From Curtobacterium sp. MCBA15_001 (GTDB taxonomy: Bacteria; Actinomycetota; Actinomycetes; Actinomycetales; Microbacteriaceae): a stretch of 51,961 nucleotides of DNA. The first letter of the stretch is position 1. Each line of letters starts with the position of its first letter. The notes beneath the pieces are model-generated. The model did no database searches. It worked only from the letters and a program-made list of their open reading frames with translations, and was not told the origin of the DNA. Of the stretch, positions 1 to 8,963 are shown one piece after another. The stretch spans positions 36,044-88,004 of the forward strand of contig NZ_MJGI01000021.1 of assembly GCF_001864835.1 (NCBI RefSeq), in the 5' to 3' direction. A program made the translations under genes and the position numbers.

Positions 1-9
1 CGATCGCCG

Positions 10-245
10 GGGCCCTTCGTCGTTCGCGGTATGCGGTAGCGCTGGTCGCAGCCCGCACCCCACAGCCCGCAGCCAGAAGCCCGCAGCCCGCAGCCCGCAG
101 CCCGCAGCCCGCGAGGTTCCACAACTCGCCGCTCGTGTCCGCCGAGGTGTCACGAACACCCGGTGCGTCGCCTCGAGATGCCGGAATTCTGGAACCTCGG
201 GGGGCCCGACGAACGACGAAGCGCCCCACGAACGACGAAGGGCCC
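10..245. repeat. Nested inverted repeats downstream of guaA
   Basis: The 17 bases at 10-26 (GGGCCCTTCGTCGTTCG) are the exact reverse complement of 229-245. Inside this pair, CGAGGTTCCA at 112-121 is the exact reverse complement of 190-199. A direct repeat of ACGAACGACGAAG (209-221 and 228-240) overlaps the right outer arm. No gene can be supported between 1 and 281. The arms are far apart for a simple terminator, so this may be a decayed repeat element or a folded intergenic structure. The repeats are seen directly; the role is unknown. Confidence 0.6.
48..112. repeat. Heptamer tandem repeat (AGCCCGC)
   Basis: Five perfect head-to-tail copies of AGCCCGC occupy 78-112. Degenerate copies extend left to about 48. 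The unit is seven bases with no spacer, so it is a simple tandem repeat and not a CRISPR. It lies between the arms of the larger inverted repeat at 10-245. Confidence 0.85.
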
Positions 246-281
246 GACGCCTGCGCGCCGAGCCCCGTCACCGCGGGAGGA

Positions 282-1861
<1,580 letters not shown>

Positions 1862-1865
<4 letters not shown>

Positions 1866-2308
1866 CGAGCGCTCTCTTTCTCCCGCGCCTGCTGCGCGGT
1901 CAGCTCGTGGTAGGTGGTCATGGCGGCCTTCTGCATGCGGTGCTCGACCACGAAGGACATGAACGGGATGATGCCGCCGAGGGCGATGAGCAGGAACCGC
2001 GACGGGCGCCAGCGCATGATGCTCCACAGGCGGAAGTCCATGAAGAGGTAGACGACGTACAGCCAGCCGTGGGCGATGAGGATCGCGATCGACAGGTTGA
2101 ACGTGCCGGGGGCTTCACCGGCGGTGCCGTTGGGGACGAAGAACGGCCCGTTGCCGAGCTGCATCTCCCGCTGGAGCGGCGTGTACTTGATGATCACCTC
2201 GACCACCAGGGCGAGCAGCAGCACGCCCGTGATGTACGCGGAGATGCGGTACAGCCGCACCGCCCCCGGGATCTTGGGGATGTCGCGGGTACGGACGGTC
2301 AGGGCCAT
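1862..2308 (-). CDS. DUF3817 family integral membrane protein
   Basis: A 148-residue membrane protein with about three hydrophobic segments (roughly residues 22-41, 74-95 and 105-125) and a charged C-terminal tail rich in K, R and E. DUF3817 proteins sit beside guaA in many actinobacteria, but their function is unknown to me. The stop overlaps the guaA start by 4 bases. The ATG is preceded by TAGGAT six bases upstream, so a leaderless transcript starting at this gene and running into guaA is likely, even though SURF1 lies only 9 bases upstream. Family assignment is from sequence character and context. Confidence 0.8.
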
Positions 2309-2314
2309 ACGGCA

Positions 2315-2320
2315 ATCCTA
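2315..2320 (-). promoter_or_regulatory. Putative -10 of a leaderless promoter for DUF3817-guaA
   Basis: TAGGAT followed by exactly six bases and then the ATG at 2308. The TAG of the hexamer is also the stop codon of the upstream SURF1 gene. No good -35 is visible. Confidence 0.55.
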
Positions 2321-3106
2321 CCGTCGGTCGGCGACGGCCTCGGCTGGCTGTGGATCCGTGGAGCGAGCCTGTTCGCGCTCGTCCTCCTCACGCTCCCAGG
2401 TGTCCTTCACGAAGCGCCACCAGAGGAACACGGCGAACCCGGCGAAGACGACCCACTCGATCGCGTAGAACAGGTTGAGCCAGTCGAACTGGACCTCGCG
2501 CGTGGGCGCCCGGTCGGCGATGGTGCCGAGGTCGGCCTGCGCTGCGGTGGTGCCGTCGGCGACGACGTAGCCGCCGTACATCCGGTCGTCGAACGCCTTC
2601 CAGGTGTTGACGAACCGAGCGGGCGCGACGGCCGAGTACGCGGACTGCTGGAACGCGTCCTGGTCCGGGGACTCGGACGGGTAGTAGCGGCCCTCGACCG
2701 TGATCGACGCGTCGTCCGTCAGGCGGTCGCCACCGGCGATGGCGGCCGAGCGCTGGTCGGACCAGCCGATGACGACCGGGAGGCTCGCCCCGGTGGTCGT
2801 GTCGACCATGTGTCCGACGGTCTGGTAGCGACCACCCCCGCTGCGGCCGGTCAGCACGGTGGTGTCACCGGCGACGAAGCGCCCGGTGACCGTGACCTTC
2901 TGCCCGGCGAGGCTGTCGCCCACGCCCCGTTCCGGCTTCGAGACGTCGGAGAGCACGTGCCGCGTCTCGGTGGTGGCGGGCTGCGGCTTGCCGTTCTCGA
3001 TGCTGCGTTCCAGCTGCCACTTGCCCAGGGCGGCGAACACCGCAGCGAGGACCAGCGCCAGCACCAGCAGCGCGATCCACCTCGGTCGACGTGCGACGGC
3101 CCACAT
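2318..3106 (-). CDS. SURF1 family protein (cytochrome oxidase assembly)
   Basis: 262 residues with the SURF1 layout: one transmembrane segment near residues 10-29, a long extracytoplasmic domain, and a second transmembrane segment near 215-235 in the stretch LNLFYAIEWVVFAGFAVF. Family landmarks are GKWQLERS just after the first helix and VTGRF in the loop. SURF1 proteins assist heme a insertion or assembly of cytochrome c oxidase; that role is inferred from the family. The ATG at 3106 lies 5 bases after the antiporter stop codon, so the two genes are probably co-transcribed. The GTA and CTG codons upstream are not useful starts. The C-terminus is a charged cytoplasmic tail. Confidence 0.88.
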   Translation of the reverse strand: MWAVARRPRWIALLVLALVLAAVFAALGKWQLERSIENGKPQPATTETRHVLSDVSKPERGVGDSLAGQKVTVTGRFVAGDTTVLTGRSGGGRYQTVGHMVDTTTGASLPVVIGWSDQRSAAIAGGDRLTDDASITVEGRYYPSESPDQDAFQQSAYSAVAPARFVNTWKAFDDRMYGGYVVADGTTAAQADLGTIADRAPTREVQFDWLNLFYAIEWVVFAGFAVFLWWRFVKDTWEREEDEREQARSTDPQPAEAVADRR

Positions 3107-3111
3107 GCGTG

Positions 3112-4527
3112 TCAGTACTCCGGATCGCGTGCTCGGACCGGGCGTTCGGGACGCTCGGCGGGGATCTCCACGGACGACGTGCCCGTGCTCACCGTCTCCG
3201 GCTCGGGCTCGGGCGTCGTCTCCGGTGCACCATTCTCGCGCTCGTCCCTGCCAGCCGCCTCCACGAGGGCGATCTCCTCGGCGAACCGACGGTCGCGCTC
3301 GGCCTTGCGCGCAGCGGCTGCCTCGGCGGCGGCACGCTCGCGGCCGCGGAGCTTGCGCACCCGCGCTGGGCGGAGCACGAGGCGGCCGATCCGGTCCGAG
3401 TTCGTGGCCAGGATCGGCCCCAGCACGGCCATGATCAGGACGTACAGACCCGCGAACGCGGTGATCCGTTCCTCGAGCCCGGCGGCGGCCGACAGCGTCG
3501 CGAGGATCAGCGCGAACTCGCCCCGGTTCACCAGGATGACGGCGGTGTTGATGCCCTGCTGCGCGGAGAACCCGTTCATGCGGGCGACGAGCTGGCCGGC
3601 GACGGCGTTCAGCACGACGGTCATGCCGATCGCGCCGAGGACCGGCCAGAACACCTCGCCGAAGGTCGACACGTCGAGCCCGAGCCCGAAGTTGACGAAG
3701 AAGAACGCCGCGAAGACGTCGCGCATCGGCAGGGCGAGCTGCTCGATGCGGTCGCGGTAGCGGGTGGCACCGCAGAGCAGCCCGATCACGAAGGCACCGA
3801 TGGCGTCGGTCACGCCGAGCAGGTCGCCGATGCCGCCGAACATCACCGCGAGCCCGAAGAACAGCACGGTGAAGAGCTCGTCGTCGCGCGTGGCGAAGAT
3901 CCGCGAGACCTGCTTGCCACCCCAGCGGGCCAGGCTGAACATGACGATCAGGAAGCCGAACGCGAGCGCGAGCTTGCCGATCACGCCCCAGATGTTCGTG
4001 TCGCCGGACAGCACGACCGACACGATCGCCAGGTAGATCGCGATGAAGACGTCCTCGATCACCGTGACGCCGAGGATCATCGGGGTCTCGTCGTTCGCCA
4101 GACGCCGCAGCTCGATGAGGAGCTTCGTGACGATCGCGCTCGACGACGTCGCCGTCATGCCCGCGATCACCAGGGCTTCGCGGGTGCCCCACCCGAGCGA
4201 GAAGCCGAACGCGAAGCCGACGGCCATGTTGATCGCGACGTACGTGCCGCCGGAGACCAGGAGCTTGCCGGCGTTGCCGTAGAACTCTTCCTGGTCGAAC
4301 TCGAGCCCGAGGTTGAACAGCAGCAGGATCAGCCCGAAGGTCGCGATCAGCTCGATGGTGTGCGACTCGACGCTCAGGCCGATCCACGGGGTGTGCGGGC
4401 TCGCGATGAGCCCGACCACCATGTAGATCGGGATGGCCGGCAGCCCGATGAGCTTGCCGAGCCGGCCGAGGACGTAGGCGATGAGGAACAGGCCGCCGAT
4501 GGTCAGCAGCTCACCACCCAGGTGCAT
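3112..4527 (-). CDS. Cation/proton antiporter, KhtU/CPA2 type
   Basis: A 471-residue polytopic membrane protein of the monovalent cation:proton antiporter-2 family. It has about 12 hydrophobic segments over residues 1-385 and the motifs LLLFNLGLEFD, ATSSSAIVTKLL and GAFVIGLLCG expected of the Na/H exchanger fold. It lacks the C-terminal RCK_N domain of KefB. It ends instead in a charged tail rich in E and R (about 400-471), and a separate regulatory subunit is encoded immediately upstream. By analogy to Bacillus KhtTU it should export K+ or another cation in exchange for protons; substrate is inferred. The ATG at 4527 begins MHLGGELLTIG, 4 bases after the stop of the regulator. The long in-frame extension upstream of it is low-quality sequence antisense in character. 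Confidence 0.9.
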   Translation of the reverse strand: MHLGGELLTIGGLFLIAYVLGRLGKLIGLPAIPIYMVVGLIASPHTPWIGLSVESHTIELIATFGLILLLFNLGLEFDQEEFYGNAGKLLVSGGTYVAINMAVGFAFGFSLGWGTREALVIAGMTATSSSAIVTKLLIELRRLANDETPMILGVTVIEDVFIAIYLAIVSVVLSGDTNIWGVIGKLALAFGFLIVMFSLARWGGKQVSRIFATRDDELFTVLFFGLAVMFGGIGDLLGVTDAIGAFVIGLLCGATRYRDRIEQLALPMRDVFAAFFFVNFGLGLDVSTFGEVFWPVLGAIGMTVVLNAVAGQLVARMNGFSAQQGINTAVILVNRGEFALILATLSAAAGLEERITAFAGLYVLIMAVLGPILATNSDRIGRLVLRPARVRKLRGRERAAAEAAAARKAERDRRFAEEIALVEAAGRDERENGAPETTPEPEPETVSTGTSSVEIPAERPERPVRARDPEY

Positions 4528-4531
4528 GCCC

Positions 4532-5065
4532 CTAGCTCCGGGGCGGCGCCTCGGCCGCGGAAGCCGCCGCGAGCGCACCGCTGCGGTAGAACGAGAACGC
4601 CTTCGCGACCTTCTCGGGAGCGCCGGCGACCACGATGGTGTCGCCCGGGAAGACGACGAAGTCCGCCGAGGGTGCCGGGTTGGCGCTGTCGCCACGCACG
4701 ACGGCGACCACGGTCAGGCCGATGAAGCCCGAGTCGTGCAGGTCGCCGAGCGGCTTGCCGGCGATGGCGTCGTCGTAGTCCACGGAGAACCAGTCGATCG
4801 ACAGCCCGGGGATCTCGTCCAGCTTGTCGAGGCCCTCGGTGATGCGGGTGCCGCCGAGCAGTTCGGCGAGGGTGTGGGCTTCGTCGTCGCTCAGGCGCAG
4901 CGAGACCTTCTCGGACTTGTCGGCACCGTCGGAGACGTCGGCGAAGGAGATGAGGTCGGAGTGACCCGACCGGTGCGTGATGACCCCGCACTTGCCACCG
5001 TCGTCGGTGTAGAAGCTGTGCAGCACGCCGACTCCGGGGAGTTTGACGCGATGAACGTCGACCAT
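4532..5065 (-). CDS. Antiporter regulatory subunit, KhtT-like with RCK_C (TrkA_C) domain
   Basis: A soluble 177-residue protein. The N-terminal part (about 1-80) resembles the KhtT N-domain. The C-terminal part (about 95-165) is an RCK_C/TrkA_C domain with PLGDL, VVAVVRGD and FVVFPGDTIVVAG, a fold that binds small ligands and gates antiporters. Start ATG 5065 is preceded by GGAAAGGGAG with good spacing. The gene opens a likely operon with the antiporter and SURF1. Regulation of K+/H+ exchange by nucleotide or pH is the family model and is not shown here. An alternative start eight codons upstream lacks a good ribosome binding site. Confidence 0.85.
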   Translation of the reverse strand: MVDVHRVKLPGVGVLHSFYTDDGGKCGVITHRSGHSDLISFADVSDGADKSEKVSLRLSDDEAHTLAELLGGTRITEGLDKLDEIPGLSIDWFSVDYDDAIAGKPLGDLHDSGFIGLTVVAVVRGDSANPAPSADFVVFPGDTIVVAGAPEKVAKAFSFYRSGALAAASAAEAPPRS

Positions 5066-5190
5066 GATGGCTCCCTTTCCCAGGACACCCATGCTAACCA
5101 CCGGGACCCGCCACCCATTCCCCCTGTGGAGAACGAGCACTGTGGAGAACGAGCACGGTGGAGAACCCGACGCACGGGTCCGGGCAGCCG

Positions 5191-5814
5191 TCACCGCAGG
5201 ACGCCGAGGCCCCGGGCGGCGGACACCGCGGCCGTCCGCGACGAGACCCCCAGCTTCGAGAACACGTGCACCAGGTGCGACTTCACCGTGGCGTCGGTGA
5301 TGTGCAGCGTCCGGGCGACCTGCCCGTTCGAGGCACCGTCGGCGACGAGCCGCAACACCTCGATCTCGCGCGCGGACAGGTTCACCTGCGGCGAGCGCAT
5401 CCGCTCGAGCAGCCGTGCGGCGATGGCCGGTGCGAGCGCGCTCTGCCCGGCGGCTGCGGCGCGCACCGCGGCGATGAGCTCCGCGGGCGGGGCGTCCTTC
5501 AGCAGGTACCCACTCGCGCCGGCCTCCACCGCACCGAGGATGTCGCCGTCGGTGTCGTAGTTCGTCAGCACCAGGACGTACGGCGCGGGTTCGAGCGCGC
5601 GGATCCGCCGCGTGGCGTCCGCACCCGTGGTGTCCTGGCCGAACTGCAGGTCCATCAGCACGAGCTCGGGGTCGCACGACGCCGCGAGCTCCACCGCACG
5701 GTCGGGATCACCCGCCTCGCCGACGACCTCGATGCCCTCGGCAGCCTCGAGCAGCGCGCGCAGGCCGGCCCGGACGACGGGGTGGTCGTCGGCGATCACG
5801 ATGCGGACGACCAT
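5191..5814 (-). CDS. NarL/LuxR-family response regulator
   Basis: 207 residues: a receiver domain (about 1-120) with acidic pocket ADD at 8-10, phosphoacceptor Asp55 in LVLMDLQ and the conserved Lys in GYLLKD. A linker follows, then a C-terminal LuxR helix-turn-helix with LSAREIEVLRLVADGASNGQ and TVKSHLVHVF. It is partnered with the sensor kinase directly upstream; the kinase stop and the regulator ATG share one base (TGATG). The ABC exporter genes divergent from the kinase are the obvious candidate targets, since NarL-type pairs often control adjacent transporters. That link is inference. Confidence 0.95.
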   Translation of the reverse strand: MVVRIVIADDHPVVRAGLRALLEAAEGIEVVGEAGDPDRAVELAASCDPELVLMDLQFGQDTTGADATRRIRALEPAPYVLVLTNYDTDGDILGAVEAGASGYLLKDAPPAELIAAVRAAAAGQSALAPAIAARLLERMRSPQVNLSAREIEVLRLVADGASNGQVARTLHITDATVKSHLVHVFSKLGVSSRTAAVSAARGLGVLR

Positions 5815-6983
5815 CAGCGCTCCAGGACCACGCGCAGGACGGTGCCGCGCCCGGGGCTGGCGTCGATGTCGAGCGTCCCGCCGAACTGCGCCACCCGCTC
5901 GGCGATGGCCCGCAGGCCGAACGAGTCCGACGTCCCCGATCGGTCCTGGACGGCCTGCGGGTCGAACCCGACGCCGTCGTCCGTGACGCTCAGGCGGACG
6001 AGGTCCTGGCCGACCGAGAGCTCGAGCCGGGCCCGGTGTGCGTGCGCGTGCTGCTCGACGTTCGCCAACGCGCCCTGGGCGATGCGGAGCACGGCGGTCT
6101 GCAACTGCATCGGCAGGTCGTCCGCCCCGGTGACGTCGACCTCGACCGCCAGGTCCCCGTCTGGGCGGCGGGTGCCCGCGAGTCGTCGGAGTGCCGCCCC
6201 GATGCCCTGGTCGAGCGAGGGCGGACTCAGCTCGCGGATGAAGCGGCGGGTGTCCGCCAGTCCCTCGGCCGCGGTCTGGCGCGCGAGCCGGACGTGCTCG
6301 ATCCCCGGTCGGTCCGCGTCGACGGCCTCGGCCGCGTGCAGGAGCATCTGGATGCTCGACAGGCCCTGCGCGACGGTGTCGTGGATCTCGCGTGCGAGTC
6401 GAGCGCGTTCGGCGAGCGCCCCCTGCTCGTGCTGGGTCGCCGCGAGTTCGCGCTGGGTGGCGAGGAGCTCGGCGAGGATCGCTTCGCGTTCGGCGGCGTT
6501 CCGGCTCAGGGTCCGGGAGCCCAGACCGATGAGCAGGGCGACGCCGGCCCCGACCAGCGGTCCGACGACCCCGCCGACCGTGAAGCCGCTGTGGACCCCG
6601 AGTGCGACGACCGCGACGAGTGCTGCGAGGACGACGGCGGCGGGGCCGGTCCAGCGGGGCAGCACGTGCAGGTAGAGGAAGAAGAGCGGGAACGCCAGGT
6701 AGGCCGCGTCCGGCACGAGCACCATGAGCAGGACCCACAGCACGGAGAGCGCCGACACCCACAGCGTGGTCGTCCTCCGGCGACGTGCGACGTCGACCCC
6801 GGCGACCCGACCGCCGAGCAGGTACACGACCGCGAAGAGGACCACGACGACCAGGGCCACCCACACCGACGGCGACCGGACGACGAGCACGCGCACGACG
6901 ACGACCGCCAGCAGCACCGCGACGAGGGCGTGCAGGCCGCGGCGCAGGCCGGCGAAGACGTGCCGGGGATTCGTGTGGGGCAT
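5814..6983 (-). CDS. Two-component sensor histidine kinase (HisKA_3 type)
   Basis: 389 residues: four to six transmembrane helices over about 15-155 with no large extracellular domain, then a dimerisation/phosphoacceptor helix with His201 in AREIHDTVAQGLSSIQ, and an HATPase_c domain with DDGVGFDPQ and SFGLRAIAERV. The lack of a sensor loop suggests sensing in or at the membrane. Start ATG 6983 is preceded by GGGAGGGAG abutting the codon and by TACCCT nine bases upstream, so the transcript leader may be only a few bases. The upstream in-frame extension was rejected because this ATG begins directly before the first helix. Confidence 0.93.
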   Translation of the reverse strand: MPHTNPRHVFAGLRRGLHALVAVLLAVVVVRVLVVRSPSVWVALVVVVLFAVVYLLGGRVAGVDVARRRRTTTLWVSALSVLWVLLMVLVPDAAYLAFPLFFLYLHVLPRWTGPAAVVLAALVAVVALGVHSGFTVGGVVGPLVGAGVALLIGLGSRTLSRNAAEREAILAELLATQRELAATQHEQGALAERARLAREIHDTVAQGLSSIQMLLHAAEAVDADRPGIEHVRLARQTAAEGLADTRRFIRELSPPSLDQGIGAALRRLAGTRRPDGDLAVEVDVTGADDLPMQLQTAVLRIAQGALANVEQHAHAHRARLELSVGQDLVRLSVTDDGVGFDPQAVQDRSGTSDSFGLRAIAERVAQFGGTLDIDASPGRGTVLRVVLER

Positions 6984-7132
6984 CTCCCTCCCAGGGTAGG
7001 CACCGACCGGCCGGGCCGGATCAACCGAAAGTCGGAGCGCAGGACCGACCGCGGTGGCGATGGCGCGCGAGACGCCGACGGCGAGGGTGGTGGACGTGCC
7101 GCGGAGGGTCCTCGGCACCGGAAGGGAACACC

Positions 7133-8224
7133 GTGTTCGTCGCCTGGCGCGACCTCCGACATGCCCGAGGACGCTTCGTGCTCATCGGTGCCGTCGTGGC
7201 GCTCATCACCCTGCTCGTCGGGTTCCTGGCCGGGCTCACCGGCGGGCTCGCGTCGCAGGACGTCTCCGCCGTCCTCGGCCTGTCCGGCGACCGCGTCGTG
7301 CTGCAGCAGCCGGCCTCCGGGTCACCGTCCTACGCGCAGTCCACGATCGGACGGGAGGCCGTGGCCGGTTGGCAGGACGCGGCGGGGGTCGACGAGGTGG
7401 TCCCGGTGGGCATCGTGCAGGGTCGCGCCACCGTCGGTGCCGCGGGCACCCGCGGGTCGGACGACGCCGTCGGCGTCGCGCTCTTCGGTCTCGAGGGCGT
7501 CCGGTCGACCGTCGGGGCGCTCGCCCCGCGGAACAACGACGAGGTCGGGCTGTCCGCCGGTGCCGCCCACGACCTCGGCGCGGTCGTCGGCGACACGGTG
7601 ACGATCACCGGCACGGCCTACCGCGTCGCCGTCATCGGCGGCGACGCCTGGTACAGCCACACGCCCGTCGTGGCGATGACGGCCGAGGCGTGGGCCGCGG
7701 CGGACCGACGCCTCGGCGGATCGGGCGAGCCGAGCCTCCTGGCCGTCTCCGGCACGCCGGACTGGGACGCCGTCGCCGAGCGGACGGACACCGCGGCGAG
7801 CACGCCGCTCGGCAGCCTCGGCGCCCTCGAGACCTTCCGGTCCGAGGTCGGGTCGCTCGGTCTGATGATCGTGATGCTCTTCGGGGTGTCCGCGCTCGTG
7901 GTCGGGGCGTTCTTCACCGTGTGGACGATGCAGCGCTCGGCCGACGTCGCCGTCCTCAAGGCCCTGGGCGCCAGCACGCGGTCCCTGGTCCGCGACGCAC
8001 TGGGGCAGGCCCTCGTCGTCCTCGCGGTCGGGATCGGCGTCGGCACGGCGGCCGTCGTCGTCCTCGGCGCCCTGGCCGGCGGGACGCTGCCGTTCCTCCT
8101 CAGCCCCCTCACCACGCTCGTCCCCGCGGTCGCGATGGTGGTGCTCGGACTCGGCGGCGCGGCCGTCGCGCTCCGCACCGTCACCGCCGCCGACCCCCTC
8201 ACCGCCCTCGGGAGCAACCGATGA
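7133..8224 (+). CDS. ABC transporter permease, FtsX/MacB-like
   Basis: 363 residues with the FtsX/MacB permease plan: an N-terminal helix (about 16-38), a large extracytoplasmic domain (about 40-245), and three C-terminal helices (about 248-275, 293-320 and 325-350). GTG 7133 has GGAAGGGAACACC in front. The stop overlaps the ATG of the ATPase gene by 4 bases (ATGA), so the two form one exporter. Substrates of this group include lipids, lipoproteins and antimicrobial peptides; none can be assigned here. It is divergent from a NarL-type two-component system that probably regulates it. Confidence 0.9.
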   Translation: MFVAWRDLRHARGRFVLIGAVVALITLLVGFLAGLTGGLASQDVSAVLGLSGDRVVLQQPASGSPSYAQSTIGREAVAGWQDAAGVDEVVPVGIVQGRATVGAAGTRGSDDAVGVALFGLEGVRSTVGALAPRNNDEVGLSAGAAHDLGAVVGDTVTITGTAYRVAVIGGDAWYSHTPVVAMTAEAWAAADRRLGGSGEPSLLAVSGTPDWDAVAERTDTAASTPLGSLGALETFRSEVGSLGLMIVMLFGVSALVVGAFFTVWTMQRSADVAVLKALGASTRSLVRDALGQALVVLAVGIGVGTAAVVVLGALAGGTLPFLLSPLTTLVPAVAMVVLGLGGAAVALRTVTAADPLTALGSNR

Positions 8225-8922
8225 TCACCTTCGACGACGTCACCCTCACCTTCCCCGACGGCGCCGGACGCGTCACCGCGGTCGACCGCGTCTCGCTGTC
8301 TGCACCGCGCGGCGTCGTGACCGGCATCACCGGCCCGTCCGGGTCGGGCAAGTCCTCGCTGCTCGCAGTCGCCGCGACGCTGATCCGGCCGGACTCCGGC
8401 TCGGTCCGGATCGACGACGTCGATGCCTCGGGCCTGTCGCGCGACGCCGCGACGACGCTCCGTCGCGAGCGCATCGGGATCGTGTTCCAGCAGTCGAACC
8501 TGCTGCTGTCGCTGACCGCCCGCGAGCAGCTGCTCGTGATGGGCGAACTCGGTGGGTCGGACCGCGCCGGGCGCCGTCGGATCGCCGCCCGGGCCGACGA
8601 GCTCCTGGCAGCGGTCGGGCTCGACGGCCAGGCGGGCAAGCGTCCCGCGCAGCTGTCGGGTGGGCAGCGGCAGCGGGTGGCGATCGCACGGGCCCTGGTG
8701 CACGAACCGAGTGTGCTGCTCGTGGACGAACCCACGAGCGCGCTCGACCAGGAGCGCGGGGCCGAGGTGATGGCGCTCCTCGCACGCCTGACGCACGAGC
8801 GCTCCACCGCGACGATGCTCGTCACCCACGACCTGGTGCACCGGGCGACGCTCGACGCCGTCGTGACCATCGTGGACGGCGCGGTGGTCGAGGCGACCAC
8901 CCGCCAGCCGCAGCCGGCGTGA
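8221..8922 (+). CDS. ABC transporter ATP-binding protein, LolD/MacB type
   Basis: 233 residues, a single complete nucleotide-binding domain: Walker A GPSGSGKSS near residues 38-46, Q-loop in IVFQQSN, signature LSGGQRQRVAIARAL, Walker B VLLVDEPTSALD and the H-loop histidine in LVTHDL. Close similarity in style to LolD/YtrE-type ATPases that pair with FtsX-like permeases, matching the gene directly upstream with which it overlaps by 4 bases. It ends 41 bases before the convergent glpD. Confidence 0.95.
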   Translation: MITFDDVTLTFPDGAGRVTAVDRVSLSAPRGVVTGITGPSGSGKSSLLAVAATLIRPDSGSVRIDDVDASGLSRDAATTLRRERIGIVFQQSNLLLSLTAREQLLVMGELGGSDRAGRRRIAARADELLAAVGLDGQAGKRPAQLSGGQRQRVAIARALVHEPSVLLVDEPTSALDQERGAEVMALLARLTHERSTATMLVTHDLVHRATLDAVVTIVDGAVVEATTRQPQPA

Positions 8923-8963
8923 CGGCGCCGCGCCGAGCCTCCTGGACGTGACGGCGGCGGGAC

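Noticed and set aside
78..112. Possible CRISPR array
   Set aside because: The unit is seven bases with no spacers; it is a simple tandem repeat.
5065..5089. Earlier ATG at 5092 as start of the KhtT-like gene
   Set aside because: It would add MGVLGKGAI encoded by the ribosome-binding region itself (GGAAAGGGAG); the ATG at 5065 is better placed.
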